Origin: Labilithrix sp.
GTDB taxonomy: Bacteria; Myxococcota; Polyangia; Polyangiales; Polyangiaceae
Direction of reading: 5' to 3'
Length of the DNA: 26,172 bases
NCBI GenBank assembly: GCA_028287035.1
Contig: JAQBQL010000240.1
Span: forward strand, 1 to 26,172
The first letter of the stretch is position 1, and every line of letters starts with the position of its first letter. The notes under the pieces were generated by a model, which did no database searches, was not told where the DNA came from, and worked only from the letters and a program-made list of their open reading frames with translations. The position numbers were made by a program, and so were the translations under genes. Shown in pieces: positions 15,249 to 22,705 of the stretch.

Positions 15249-17296
15249 AGGAAGTACTCGAAGTCGTGCTCGGAGCGCACCTTGCGCCGGAGGACGAACA
15301 GGCTGACGGGGGAGAGGGCGGGATCGAGCTCGACGTAGTTGCGGGCGCCGGTCCACAGGTAACGCGCGTCGGACATGAGGTCGTGGACCTGGAAGCTCTC
15401 GCCGGGCCGCACGCCGACCGCGGCCAGATCGAGCTCGATCCAGCCCGCATGCTTGTGGCGCGGGTCGAGGTTGGCGACGACGAGCACCACGTTGCCGAGA
15501 TCCTCGGTGCGCTTGCTGTAGGCCATGATGGCCGTGTTGTCGGTGCGGTGGAACGTGAGCAGGTTCGTCTGCTGCAGCGCCGGGTTCTCACGGCGCGCGC
15601 GGTTCACGAGCGTGATGACGTCACGCAGCGAATTCGGGTCGTCCAGGTTCCACTCGCGGAGCTGGAACTTCTCGCTGTCGATGTACTCCTCGGCGCCGGG
15701 CCGCGGGACGTGCTCCATCAGCTCGAACGTCGGGCCGTACATGCCGTAGTTGCTCGACAGCGTCGCCGCGAGCAGGAGGCGCAGCACGAAGGTCGGACGC
15801 CCGCCGTGGACGAGGTGCTCGGGGAGGATGTCCGGCGTGTTGGGCCAGAAGTTCGGGTGGTAGAACTCGCTCACCGGAGGAGCGATGAGCTCGGTGAGGT
15901 ACTCCTCGAACTCCGCCTTCGTGTTCCGCCACGTGAAGTACGTGTACGACTGCGTGAAGCCGCCCTTGGCGAGCGCGTACATCAGCTTGGGGCGCGTGAA
16001 GGCCTCGGCGAGGAAGATGACCTCGGGGTCCTTCTCCTTCACCTGCGCGATGCACCACTCCCAGAAGCGGAGAGACTTCGTGTGCGGGTTGTCGACGCGG
16101 AACACCTTCACGCCGTGGTCGACCCAGAAGGTGAACACCGAGCAGAGCTCGCGCCACAGCGCCTCCCAGTCCTCGCACTCGAAGTCGAACGGGTAGACGT
16201 CCTGGTACTTCTTGGGCGGGTTCTCCGCGTACTGGATCGTGCCGTCGGGGCGGCGCACGAACCAGTCGGGATGCTCCTTCACGTACGGGTGGTCGGGCGA
16301 GACCTGGAACGCGATGTCGAGGGCGACCGCGATCCCGTGCTTGCCCGCCTCGGCCACGAAGTGATCGAAGTCGGCGAGCGTGCCGAGCTGCGGATGCACC
16401 GCCTTGTGGCCGCCCTCGGCGGCGCCGATCGCCCACGGGCTGCCCGGGTCGTCGGGGCCGGCCTTCAGCGTGTTGTTCGGCCCCTTGCGGAACGCCTGCC
16501 CGATCGGATGGATGGGCGGCAGGTAGAGGATGTCGAAGCCCATGCCCGCCACGTACGGCAGGCGCTTCTCGGCGGTCGCGAAGGTGCCGTGCTTGCCGCC
16601 CTCGCCCGTCGACCGGGGGAAGAGCTCGTACCAGCTGCTGAACCGCGCGCGCTCCGGATCGACGACGAGGCGCAGCACGCGGTCGTAGCGGGTCGCGTTC
16701 GACAGATCGGGCGCCTGGTTCATCGCGCGCACCACGAGGTCGTCCGTCGCGGCGGCGAAGCGCTCCTCGATGGTCCTCGTCTCGAGACGCGCACGCTTGG
16801 CCGCCTCGTCGAGCAGCGCGGCGTGACCGGGCTCGGTCTGGCGCGCGCGCTCGGCGCCGGCTTCGAGCAGGTTCGCGCCGATCAGCAGCTCGAGGCCGAT
16901 GTCCTGGCCGACCTTCTTCTTCTTCTCCGTGCCGAGGCGCCACGTCGTGTAGTGGTCGATGAACGCCTCGAACGTGAGCTCCCAGAGGCCGACGCGGTCG
17001 ACGGTGAACGTCCCGCGCCACCGGTCATTCACGAGCGCAGCGAGCGGGGCAAGGTGCCATGTGGACTCGCCAACGGGGCGAAACAGCACGCGACCCGCGA
17101 TCGCGTCGTGGCCGTCGTGGATCATGTCGACCTCGGCGGACACCATGTCGCCGACGACGCGCTTGGCGGGATAGCGCCCGCCGTCGACCTCCGGGCTCGC
17201 GGCCTCGAGGAGCACGCGGCGGCGGCCCCCTTCCATCATTGCCGACGCGCGCGGAGCTGCGGGACGGGTTCGGTCATCACTCGGGGTACGGGCCAT
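15245..17296 (-). CDS. glgE: Alpha-1,4-glucan:maltose-1-phosphate maltosyltransferase
   Basis: A GH13 enzyme that transfers maltosyl units from maltose-1-phosphate to the non-reducing end of alpha-1,4-glucans. The product is 683 residues, the usual GlgE length. The N-terminal beta domain (about 25-125, including GRYPAKRVVGD and WELTFEAFIDHY) and helical insert (about 140-195) are followed by the barrel, with DILYLPPIHPIG (255-266). The nucleophile is Asp402 in VFRVDNPHTK, the general acid Glu431 in FLAEAFTRP, and Asp489 lies in NFWPNTPDIL. All are characteristic of GlgE and distinguish it from amylases. ATG 17296 is preceded by GAGGA at short spacing. The gene starts 106 bases from the divergent malQ and overlaps the next gene by 4 bases, so glgE and mak-glgB form a coupled two-gene unit covering three pathway steps. 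Confidence 0.96.
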   Translation of the reverse strand: MARTPSDDRTRPAAPRASAMMEGGRRRVLLEAASPEVDGGRYPAKRVVGDMVSAEVDMIHDGHDAIAGRVLFRPVGESTWHLAPLAALVNDRWRGTFTVDRVGLWELTFEAFIDHYTTWRLGTEKKKKVGQDIGLELLIGANLLEAGAERARQTEPGHAALLDEAAKRARLETRTIEERFAAATDDLVVRAMNQAPDLSNATRYDRVLRLVVDPERARFSSWYELFPRSTGEGGKHGTFATAEKRLPYVAGMGFDILYLPPIHPIGQAFRKGPNNTLKAGPDDPGSPWAIGAAEGGHKAVHPQLGTLADFDHFVAEAGKHGIAVALDIAFQVSPDHPYVKEHPDWFVRRPDGTIQYAENPPKKYQDVYPFDFECEDWEALWRELCSVFTFWVDHGVKVFRVDNPHTKSLRFWEWCIAQVKEKDPEVIFLAEAFTRPKLMYALAKGGFTQSYTYFTWRNTKAEFEEYLTELIAPPVSEFYHPNFWPNTPDILPEHLVHGGRPTFVLRLLLAATLSSNYGMYGPTFELMEHVPRPGAEEYIDSEKFQLREWNLDDPNSLRDVITLVNRARRENPALQQTNLLTFHRTDNTAIMAYSKRTEDLGNVVLVVANLDPRHKHAGWIELDLAAVGVRPGESFQVHDLMSDARYLWTGARNYVELDPALSPVSLFVLRRKVRSEHDFEYFL

Positions 17297-17402
17297 TTGT
17301 CCTCGTCTCGCTGGGGGCAGCACGAACCCGCTCGCGAGCGTGCCGGCCCCATGCGAGTAATACGCCACACGCCCCGCTGCCTGCTCGGCGTCCGGATGCG
17401 AC
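17297..17402. promoter_or_regulatory. Divergent promoter region between glgE and malQ
   Basis: These 106 bases separate two divergent alpha-glucan genes and must hold promoters for at least one of them. A perfect 12-bp palindrome (CGCTCGCGAGCG) sits at 17329-17340, a possible operator placed to affect both directions. I could not identify convincing -35/-10 boxes, and at this GC content such a palindrome can arise by chance. Confidence 0.4.
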
Positions 17403-19271
17403 GTGATACCGCAAGCTGTCATCGACCAAGCCCTGCGCGCCCTCGGCATCGAGCGGCTCGTCCTCTCCATCCACGACGTGAGCTTCCCCGGCCGCGCCGG
17501 CGAGGACGTGGGCCGCGGCTCACCGCTGAGCGAAGGTGGTCGTGACTTCCTGCGGTTCGCACGCGAGCTCGGGTTCGGCGGCGTGCTCTTCGGGCCGCAG
17601 GGTCAGACGTCGCGCGGCAACCCCTCGCCGTACGACGGATCGGTGTTCTCGAAGAGCGTCCTCTCCGTCGCGCTCGCCGACCTGACGACGCCGCGCTTCG
17701 GCTGCCTGCTCACCCCCGAGGAGGTGGCGGCCCTCGCGGCGGGCGCGCCCGCCGGTGATTCGCGTGCGCATTACACCTATGCCTTCGACGCCGTGCACGG
17801 CGCGCTCGCGGTAGCCGCGGCCCGCGGCGCGCAGCGCGTCGCCGATCGCGACGCGGCGGCGCTCGCCCTCGAGGCGGCGGTCCAGGCGTTCGCGGCGCGC
17901 TCGCCGTGGCTCGAGCACGACGCGACGTTCGAGGCGTTCGCAGGTCTCCACGGGACCGACGACTTCACCCGGTGGCCGGCCCGCGATCAGTCGCCGGACG
18001 AGGCGCGCGTGGCCGAGGTGAACGCGACGTTCGCCGGCGTTCGCGCCGCCTACGTGCTCGGCCAGTACATCGTCCACGCGCAGCACCGCTTCCTGCGCGA
18101 GGAGGTGACGGGTCCGCTCGGGTTGCTCCTCTACGGAGACCTCCAGGTCGGCCTCTCGCTGCGCGACCGCTGGCGCCGGGGCGCGCTCTTCCTGCCGCGC
18201 TACCGGATGGGGGCACCGCCGAGCCGGACGAACCCGGAAGGGCAGCCGTGGGGCTATCCGGTGTTCGATCCGCGGCAGTACCAGGCGCGCTTCGTCGGCC
18301 TCGGGGCGCCGCGGGCGCCGCTACGGTTCGCGCAAGCGCGCATCGAGAAGCTGTTCGCGGAGCTCGACTGCGTTCGCGTCGATCATCCGCACGGGCTCGT
18401 GTGCCCATGGGTGTACGACGGCGACGCCCCCGACGCGATGGAGGCGGTGGTGAACGGCGCGCGGCTCTTCGAGACCCCGGAGTCCGCGGAGCATCCGTCG
18501 CTCGCGACCTTCGCCATCGCCGAGGCGTCGCAGATCGATCGCTCGGTGCCCGCCTACGACGACGATCGCGTGCGCGGGCTGCGGGCCGCGCAGGTCGACG
18601 CGTACGACGTGTTCTTCGGGGCCATCCTGGACGCGGCCCGCGCCGCAGGCCGCGGCCCGGCGGACGTCCTGTGCGAGGTGCTGAGCACGTGCCCCGAGCC
18701 GCTCGCCGAGATCATGGACCGGCACGGCCTCGGCCGCTTCCGCGTCACCCAGAAGGCGAGCCTCACGAACCCGGCGGACGGCTACCGCGGCGAGAACGCG
18801 GGGCCGCGTGACTGGACGATGCTCGGCAACCACGACACGCCGCCCCTCCCCGCCGTGATCGCGCGCTGGGCGGCAGCCGGGACGATCGGCGCGCGCGCCG
18901 CCTATCTCGCGACGCGGCTCGAGCCCGCGGCCGAACGGCGCGAGGCGTTCGCGGCGTCGCTCGCCGCCGACCCGGGCGCGCTCGCGCAGGCGATGTTCGC
19001 GGAGCTCTTCGTCGGCCCGGCGAGCAACGTGCTCGTGTTCTTCGCCGATCTCTTCGGCGAGCACGACACGTACAACACGCCCGGCCTGGTCAGCGAGGCC
19101 AACTGGTCGATGCGGGTGCCGCGCGCGTTCCGCGACGTGTACGGAGAGCGCGTCGGGCGACGCCAAGCGCTGTCGATCCCGCGGGCGCTCGCGGCGGCGC
19201 TCCGTGCGAAGGGGCCGGAGCACGCCGCGGCGCACCGCGAGCTGCTCGCCCGCCTCGACGAAGCGCCCTGA
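17403..19271 (+). CDS. malQ: 4-alpha-glucanotransferase (GH77, amylomaltase), divergent type
   Basis: This enzyme disproportionates alpha-1,4-glucans, moving oligosaccharide units between chains and releasing small sugars. It is 622 residues. Conserved GH77 features: SPYDGSVFSKS near 75-84 (the SPY segment), the nucleophile motif VRVDHPHG with Asp327, an acid/base-like Glu425 in DVLCEVLST, and GNHDTPPLP (475-483) for the third acidic residue. Regions 3 and 4 deviate from the usual AEDLG and GTHDND forms, and the N-terminus lacks the usual LHPTSLP start, so this is a divergent GH77 subgroup. GTG 17403 is the only start near the conserved N-terminus; its ribosome-binding site is weak. The placement back-to-back with glgE supports a role in the same glucan pathway, perhaps trimming chains or generating maltose or maltotriose. 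Confidence 0.88.
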   Translation: MIPQAVIDQALRALGIERLVLSIHDVSFPGRAGEDVGRGSPLSEGGRDFLRFARELGFGGVLFGPQGQTSRGNPSPYDGSVFSKSVLSVALADLTTPRFGCLLTPEEVAALAAGAPAGDSRAHYTYAFDAVHGALAVAAARGAQRVADRDAAALALEAAVQAFAARSPWLEHDATFEAFAGLHGTDDFTRWPARDQSPDEARVAEVNATFAGVRAAYVLGQYIVHAQHRFLREEVTGPLGLLLYGDLQVGLSLRDRWRRGALFLPRYRMGAPPSRTNPEGQPWGYPVFDPRQYQARFVGLGAPRAPLRFAQARIEKLFAELDCVRVDHPHGLVCPWVYDGDAPDAMEAVVNGARLFETPESAEHPSLATFAIAEASQIDRSVPAYDDDRVRGLRAAQVDAYDVFFGAILDAARAAGRGPADVLCEVLSTCPEPLAEIMDRHGLGRFRVTQKASLTNPADGYRGENAGPRDWTMLGNHDTPPLPAVIARWAAAGTIGARAAYLATRLEPAAERREAFAASLAADPGALAQAMFAELFVGPASNVLVFFADLFGEHDTYNTPGLVSEANWSMRVPRAFRDVYGERVGRRQALSIPRALAAALRAKGPEHAAAHRELLARLDEAP

Positions 19272-19290
19272 GGCCGGGGCGACGCGGCCA

Positions 19291-19306
19291 CGACGCAGGG
19301 GCGTCG
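19291..19306. terminator. Possible terminator hairpin between convergent malQ and histone-like genes
   Basis: CGACGC and GCGTCG form a 6-bp stem with a 4-base AGGG loop in the 57-base gap between the two stops. An overlapping alternative pairs 19279-19285 with 19301-19307. There is no T-run. Position supports a terminator; the stem alone is weak evidence. Confidence 0.35.
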
Positions 19307-19328
19307 CGGCGCGCCGCCCTTCGCTCGA

Positions 19329-20099
19329 TCAGGACTTCGGGAACGGCTCGCGCGTGGCGTCCGACGGGTTCGACTCGTCGGTGCCGACGGCGTACTCCTC
19401 GCGCGGCGTGGTCGTCAGGAACGGGCCGCCCGACTCCTCCTCGACGACCTCGTCCTGCAGGCGATCGCTCTGGTCCTCGCCGCTCGTCATCGCCGTCACC
19501 GTGTCCTCGCCGAACGTCTCGGCGAGCGTGTCGTGCGCGCGGGGCCCGCCGAGGAAGGCCTTGTCGTTCTCGTCGTCGGTCGCGCTCTCGCGGCTGCGCG
19601 CTCGGAGGTCCTTCGCGTACTGCGGATCGAGGTGGCCCGTCGCGTCGCGCCGGACGGTCTTCTTCGCGGGCGCCGCGCTCGTCGTCGCTTCGCTGCGCTC
19701 GCGGGGCGCGCGGCTCTTCGTGCCGCTCTTCGTGGCGCCGCCGCCGCGGGCGCTCTTCTTCTTCGCGCCGCCGCCGCTGCTGCCGCCGCCGCGGGCGCTC
19801 TTCTTCTTCGCTCCGCCGCCGCCGCCGCTGCCGCCGCGCGCGCTCTTCTTCTTGGCGCCGCCGCTGCTGCCGCTGCGTGCACTCTTCTTCTTCGCACCGC
19901 CGCCGCTACCGCCGCCGCGTGCGCTCTTCTTCGGGGACGAGGACTTCTTCGCGGACGACTTCTTCTTCGCCCCGCTCTTCTTCTTGGCGGCGCCCGCGCG
20001 GTTCGACGCGGCGCTCCTCGTGGTGCCCTTCGCCTTCGCCGTGGACTTCTTCTTGGGCGCGGCGGACTTCTTCTTCGCGGTCTTCTTCTTCGCAGCCAT
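19329..20099 (-). CDS. Lys-rich histone H1-like protein with conserved acidic C-terminal tail
   Basis: A 256-residue protein of two opposite halves. Residues 1-150 are extremely Lys/Ala/Ser/Gly-rich with many AKKK blocks, like bacterial histone H1-like or AlgP-type proteins that bind DNA non-specifically. Within it, residues ~57-120 contain five KKSAR or KKKSAR units spaced by Gly/Ser spacers. Residues 151-256 are acidic and ordered in sequence: HLDPQYAKDLRARSRE, then FGEDTVTAMTSGED, then GGPFLTTTPREEYAVGTDE, ending in NPSDATREPFP. This tail resembles a short conserved hypothetical protein family I recall from proteobacteria that often exists alone; its function is unknown. A role in nucleoid organisation is inference. 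ATG 20099 is the start; the frame upstream of it lacks these features and is rejected. The gene diverges from the membrane protein at 20190. Confidence 0.82.
   Translation of the reverse strand: MAAKKKTAKKKSAAPKKKSTAKAKGTTRSAASNRAGAAKKKSGAKKKSSAKKSSSPKKSARGGGSGGGAKKKSARSGSSGGAKKKSARGGSGGGGGAKKKSARGGGSSGGGAKKKSARGGGATKSGTKSRAPRERSEATTSAAPAKKTVRRDATGHLDPQYAKDLRARSRESATDDENDKAFLGGPRAHDTLAETFGEDTVTAMTSGEDQSDRLQDEVVEEESGGPFLTTTPREEYAVGTDESNPSDATREPFPKS
19740..19931 (-). repeat. In-gene imperfect tandem repeat encoding KKKSARGGGSGG-type units
   Basis: About four to five imperfect units of roughly 36-45 bases, visible on the plus strand as alternating CTCTTCTTCTT and GCCGCCGCCGC blocks. They encode KKKSAR followed by a Gly/Ser spacer of variable length. 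Units differ mostly in spacer length, as expected for slippage or unequal recombination. The reading frame is kept throughout. Confidence 0.8.
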
Positions 20100-20189
20100 G
20101 ACCGCGAGTCTACGCGGACTTTCCGCATCGAGGACGCACCGATTGCACGCGGCGCCGCCCGCTCGCAGGCCCGTGCACGAGGAGCGATC
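20100..20189. promoter_or_regulatory. Divergent intergenic region between histone-like and membrane protein genes
   Basis: A 90-base gap separates divergent starts. It contains a small inverted repeat (CCGCG / CGCGG around 20102-20117), is slightly less GC-rich than the flanking genes in places, and ends with a strong ribosome-binding site. Promoters are expected here by geometry; no clear boxes were recognised. Confidence 0.3.
20179..20184 (+). promoter_or_regulatory. Strong ribosome-binding site for the membrane protein
   Basis: GAGGAG lies 5 bases before GTG 20190, the best Shine-Dalgarno I noticed in the window. It decides the start in favour of this GTG over the in-frame ATGs at 20211 and 20238. 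Confidence 0.65.
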
Positions 20190-21107
20190 GTGCGCCGCCC
20201 GGGGAACAAGATGCCCCCGTCGAGCGTCACACGGCGGATGCCTGCTCATGCCGTCGTCTCGAGGGGCCGTCGGCTCGCAGCGTCGGGGGCGCTCGCGACC
20301 GCCGCGGCGGGGCTCGCGGTGCTCGCGGTTCACGATCTCCGCTGGGTCGAGTGGAGCGTCCTCGCGGGCGCCGGCGTGCTCGCCGCCTCCGCGCTCGGGC
20401 TCTCGCGCAAGTCGGTGACGGCGCAGGTGTTTTCCCGGGGCGCGGCCTGGGTCGTGTTCGTTCCGTCGGCCATCGGCGCGTTCGTCACCATGGTCGCCGA
20501 TACCCCCGAGCCGGCGCTCTTCGGCCTCGCCGCCGGCACCGGGGCTGCGCTCGTGCTGGCGCGGCCCATGCTCCACACCGCCGAGGCCCACGCGGGCTTC
20601 GCCGCGAGTCGCTTTCGCCGCTGGCTGCTCGCCGGGGCGACCGCGTCCGTCGCGACCGGCCTCGTCACCGGGCTCGTCGGGCTCGACTTCGTCCACCGGG
20701 CGCTCGCGTGGTCGCACTCGTGGGCGGGCGCCGTCGGGTTCAGCGCCCTCACCCTCGGTCTGTTCGCGTCGGCGCTCGGGGTCCTGCGCCTCCGGACGTG
20801 GGGCATCCTGCTCGGCGGCCTCACCTCGCTGGCCACGCTGGCGGCGGCCGCGGCGGTGGGAGGTCCGGCGGGGATGGCGCTCTCGCTCGCGGCGATCCCC
20901 GGTCTCCTGTTCTTCGTGCTGCCGGTGCTCCTGGCGCGTCAGGAGCGATCGCGCGAGGCCCTCCAGACGCGGACCCGGGTGGCCGCGTTCGACGACGCAT
21001 CCCTCCTTCCGTCACGGGTGCGCGTCGCCGACGACGCGTTCGCCGCGTCCGCCGACGATCACCTGGCCAGCGAGCCGCCGCGGGGGCGCGCCCAGCACGT
21101 CGCCTGA
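20190..21107 (+). CDS. Hypothetical polytopic membrane protein (about eight transmembrane segments)
   Basis: I do not recognise a family. From GTG 20190 the product is 305 residues: a basic Arg-rich N-terminus (RRP, TRR, RGRR), then about eight hydrophobic stretches rich in Ala, Gly, Leu and Val, such as LAASGALATAAAGLAVLAV, GAAWVVFVPSAIGAFVTMV, GLFASALGVLRL and IPGLLFFVLPVLLA. The Arg-rich ends favour a cytoplasmic N-terminus. A charged C-terminal tail of ~45 residues follows the last helix. No catalytic or ligand motif is visible; a HTAEAHAGF segment between helices four and five is the only polar cluster that stands out. The start is chosen on the GAGGAG site; alternatives are ATG 20211 (298 residues) and ATG 20238 (289). 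The gene converges with the Cys-rich protein gene, 22 bases apart. Confidence 0.72.
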   Translation: MRRPGNKMPPSSVTRRMPAHAVVSRGRRLAASGALATAAAGLAVLAVHDLRWVEWSVLAGAGVLAASALGLSRKSVTAQVFSRGAAWVVFVPSAIGAFVTMVADTPEPALFGLAAGTGAALVLARPMLHTAEAHAGFAASRFRRWLLAGATASVATGLVTGLVGLDFVHRALAWSHSWAGAVGFSALTLGLFASALGVLRLRTWGILLGGLTSLATLAAAAAVGGPAGMALSLAAIPGLLFFVLPVLLARQERSREALQTRTRVAAFDDASLLPSRVRVADDAFAASADDHLASEPPRGRAQHVA

Positions 21108-21129
21108 AGACCGCCGCGGCGAGCGCGCG

Positions 21130-22179
21130 TCACTCGCAGCAGAGCGTGGAGGCGGTCGGGTTGCCCTGGCAGCCGCCGAAGTACTGGTTCGGTGAGGCCG
21201 TGTCGAGGCCGCACCCGGAGTAGCGGCACTGGTTGCCGAGCGCGTCGATGGCGCCGCCGCACACGCGCATCGGCTGGCGGGGATCGCTGCTGTGGAGCCG
21301 GCACGAGTAGCCGCCGACGCGCTCCGCCGCGCAGCTCCCGTTCGTGCCCGACCATCCGAGATCGTCGTTCGTCCAGTACGCGTAGGTCGGCGCCTTGCCG
21401 GCGCGGCGGGCCACCCATTCGACCGCGCTGCACACGTGGGCGCCCGCCGGGCAGAGGGAGGCACGCTGGTCGTAGCCGACCTTCCCGAGGCACCCGGTCA
21501 TGGTCACCGGCGTACCGAAGGTGTCGCCGACCGCGGCGCCCGTCGCGCAGAGCGGCTTGCAGGCGTTGCCGGAGCAGACCTGGTTCGCCGCGCACTTCAC
21601 GCCGCACGCGCCGCAGTTGTTACGGTCGCTCGTGAGGTCGGCGCAGTACGACGCGCCTGCGTCGACGCCCGGTCCTCCTTCGCCGGCCTCCGGGCAGAGG
21701 TGGAGCGCGCCGCAGTCGGGACGGCACACGCCGACCGAGCAGAGGGATCCCGGCGCGCAGACGACGTCGCAGCCCCCGCAGTTCCGCGGATCGGTGAGCG
21801 GGTCGACGCACGTCTCGGCGCACTTCTTCTCGTCGACGTTGCAGAGCGCGGTGCACTTGCCCCCTGCGCACGCGCGGCGCGGGCCGCAGTCGTTGCCGCA
21901 GCCGCCGCAGTTCTGAGGATCACCCGCGAGGTCGGTGCAGAGCGCGCCGCACGTCGTCGCCGTGCAGCCGCCGCCCTGGCTCCCGTCGACCCCGGCGTCC
22001 GCGCCGGGCGTTCCGCTCGACGACGGCAGGGGCGAGGCGCCGCCCTCCGCGACGCCATCTCCGGTGGCGGTCGCCGACAGACCGCACGCACCGGAGGCGG
22101 CCGCGCCCACCGCGAGCAGCACGCCGCCGAGCGCGACCTGCGCTGCGCGACCCCTCGGACGTCGGTTCGGATGGCCCAC
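21130..22179 (-). CDS. Secreted Cys-rich protein (probable lipoprotein) with NCGGC repeats
   Basis: A 349-residue exported protein. The Arg-rich N-terminus and hydrophobic segment (about 14-30) form a signal peptide, followed by SGAC with Cys32, an imperfect lipobox. A Ser/Gly/Asp linker (40-70) leads to three Cys-rich repeats at about 76-109, 120-152 and 179-207, each with a core D-x-x-NCG-x-C-x-x-x-C and a closing C-x-x-x-x-C. This pattern is widespread in secreted myxobacterial proteins and is presumably disulfide-bonded. The last ~135 residues form a separate Cys-containing domain with AHVCSAVEWV, YWTNDDLGWSG and NQYFGGCQGNP, a combination I recall from other myxobacterial surface proteins with unknown function. 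The start is GTG 22179; no ATG is available before the signal peptide, and no ribosome-binding site is evident. Confidence 0.82.
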   Translation of the reverse strand: MGHPNRRPRGRAAQVALGGVLLAVGAAASGACGLSATATGDGVAEGGASPLPSSSGTPGADAGVDGSQGGGCTATTCGALCTDLAGDPQNCGGCGNDCGPRRACAGGKCTALCNVDEKKCAETCVDPLTDPRNCGGCDVVCAPGSLCSVGVCRPDCGALHLCPEAGEGGPGVDAGASYCADLTSDRNNCGACGVKCAANQVCSGNACKPLCATGAAVGDTFGTPVTMTGCLGKVGYDQRASLCPAGAHVCSAVEWVARRAGKAPTYAYWTNDDLGWSGTNGSCAAERVGGYSCRLHSSDPRQPMRVCGGAIDALGNQCRYSGCGLDTASPNQYFGGCQGNPTASTLCCE

Positions 22180-22209
22180 GCCGCGATCGTAGGCGCACTC
22201 GCCCGCGCT

Positions 22210-22656
22210 TCACAGCGCTCTCCGCCGCACCACCTTCGCGCCTGGACGCACTGCGGCATCGGCCGGAGCGGGAAACGCGAGCGCCTCGAGCATCCCGGCG
22301 AGGATCGTGCGGTGGCATCGCGCGGGGTCCGTGCACGCCGAGGAGCACAGGAGCGTGATGGTGTCACCGCGGCGAAGGTGGACCGCGAAGCCATCCAGCC
22401 AGTAGCGCGCCCGCGTCATCTCCTCGCGGTAGCGACGCTCGTACTCCTCGAGCGTGAGCTCGGGCCCGCCGGTCTTGCCGTAGAAGTCGGCGTGCAGCGC
22501 CTCGCTCGGGCCGAGCGCCTTGCACCATGCGTCCCACGGCTCGCTCGCGCTCGGCACGCCGCGCGGTCGGTAGCGGCACACGAGGAGCCGGTAGCCGTCC
22601 TCGGGCTCCGCGGGGTCGTTCCAGCGCTTCGTGCGGATCGGCACGACACCGAGCAT
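22210..22656 (-). CDS. DUF488 family protein
   Basis: A 148-residue cytosolic protein of the DUF488 family, whose biochemical role is not established. It shows the family's opening IRTKRWNDPAEPEDGYRLL and RYRPRGV segments (DUF488 typically reads KR-x-Y-x-P-x-x-x-DG-x-R-x-L-V-x-R-x-W-PRG) and a late TLLCSSACTDPARCHRTIL segment, where many members have a Cys followed by CHR. The ATG at 22656 starts directly before the conserved domain; the frame continues upstream to 22722, but that part overlaps the divergent hydrolase gene and is not conserved-looking. It lies 30 bases upstream of the Cys-rich protein gene on the same strand and may share its promoter. Confidence 0.8.
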   Translation of the reverse strand: MLGVVPIRTKRWNDPAEPEDGYRLLVCRYRPRGVPSASEPWDAWCKALGPSEALHADFYGKTGGPELTLEEYERRYREEMTRARYWLDGFAVHLRRGDTITLLCSSACTDPARCHRTILAGMLEALAFPAPADAAVRPGAKVVRRRAL

Positions 22657-22705
22657 GGCAGAGCGCCGCAGCCCCGGCGAGCGCGGCCATGCTACGGGTG
22701 AGCGC
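22657..22705. promoter_or_regulatory. Short divergent intergenic region (DUF488 / alpha-beta hydrolase)
   Basis: Only 49 bases separate the two divergent starts, so any promoters must overlap or lie partly in coding sequence. No boxes were recognised. GGTGAG just before GTG 22706 is a plausible ribosome-binding site for the hydrolase. Confidence 0.25.

Noticed and set aside
12972..15338. 788-codon plus-strand open frame opposite mak-glgB
   Set aside because: It is antisense to a protein with intact catalytic motifs in both domains. Its translation is an Arg/Val/Asp/Glu/His-rich string with no domain pattern, as expected from an opposite-strand frame in GC-rich DNA.
15266..17545. 759-codon plus-strand open frame opposite glgE
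   Set aside because: Antisense to a full-length GlgE; composition is dominated by Arg, Val, Leu, Glu and His with no conserved motif.
19740..19931. Repeat block considered as a CRISPR array or intergenic satellite
   Set aside because: Units are contiguous, imperfect, without unique spacers, and translate in frame as KKKSAR repeats of one protein.
19533..20189. N-terminal extension of the plus-strand membrane protein across the histone-like gene
   Set aside because: The extension is poly-Ala/Leu/Arg generated by the antisense of the Lys-rich repeat; GTG 20190 has a strong ribosome-binding site.
21113..21122. Palindrome CGCCGCGGCG between convergent genes as a terminator
   Set aside because: It has no loop and no T-run, and such 10-mers are expected often at this GC content.
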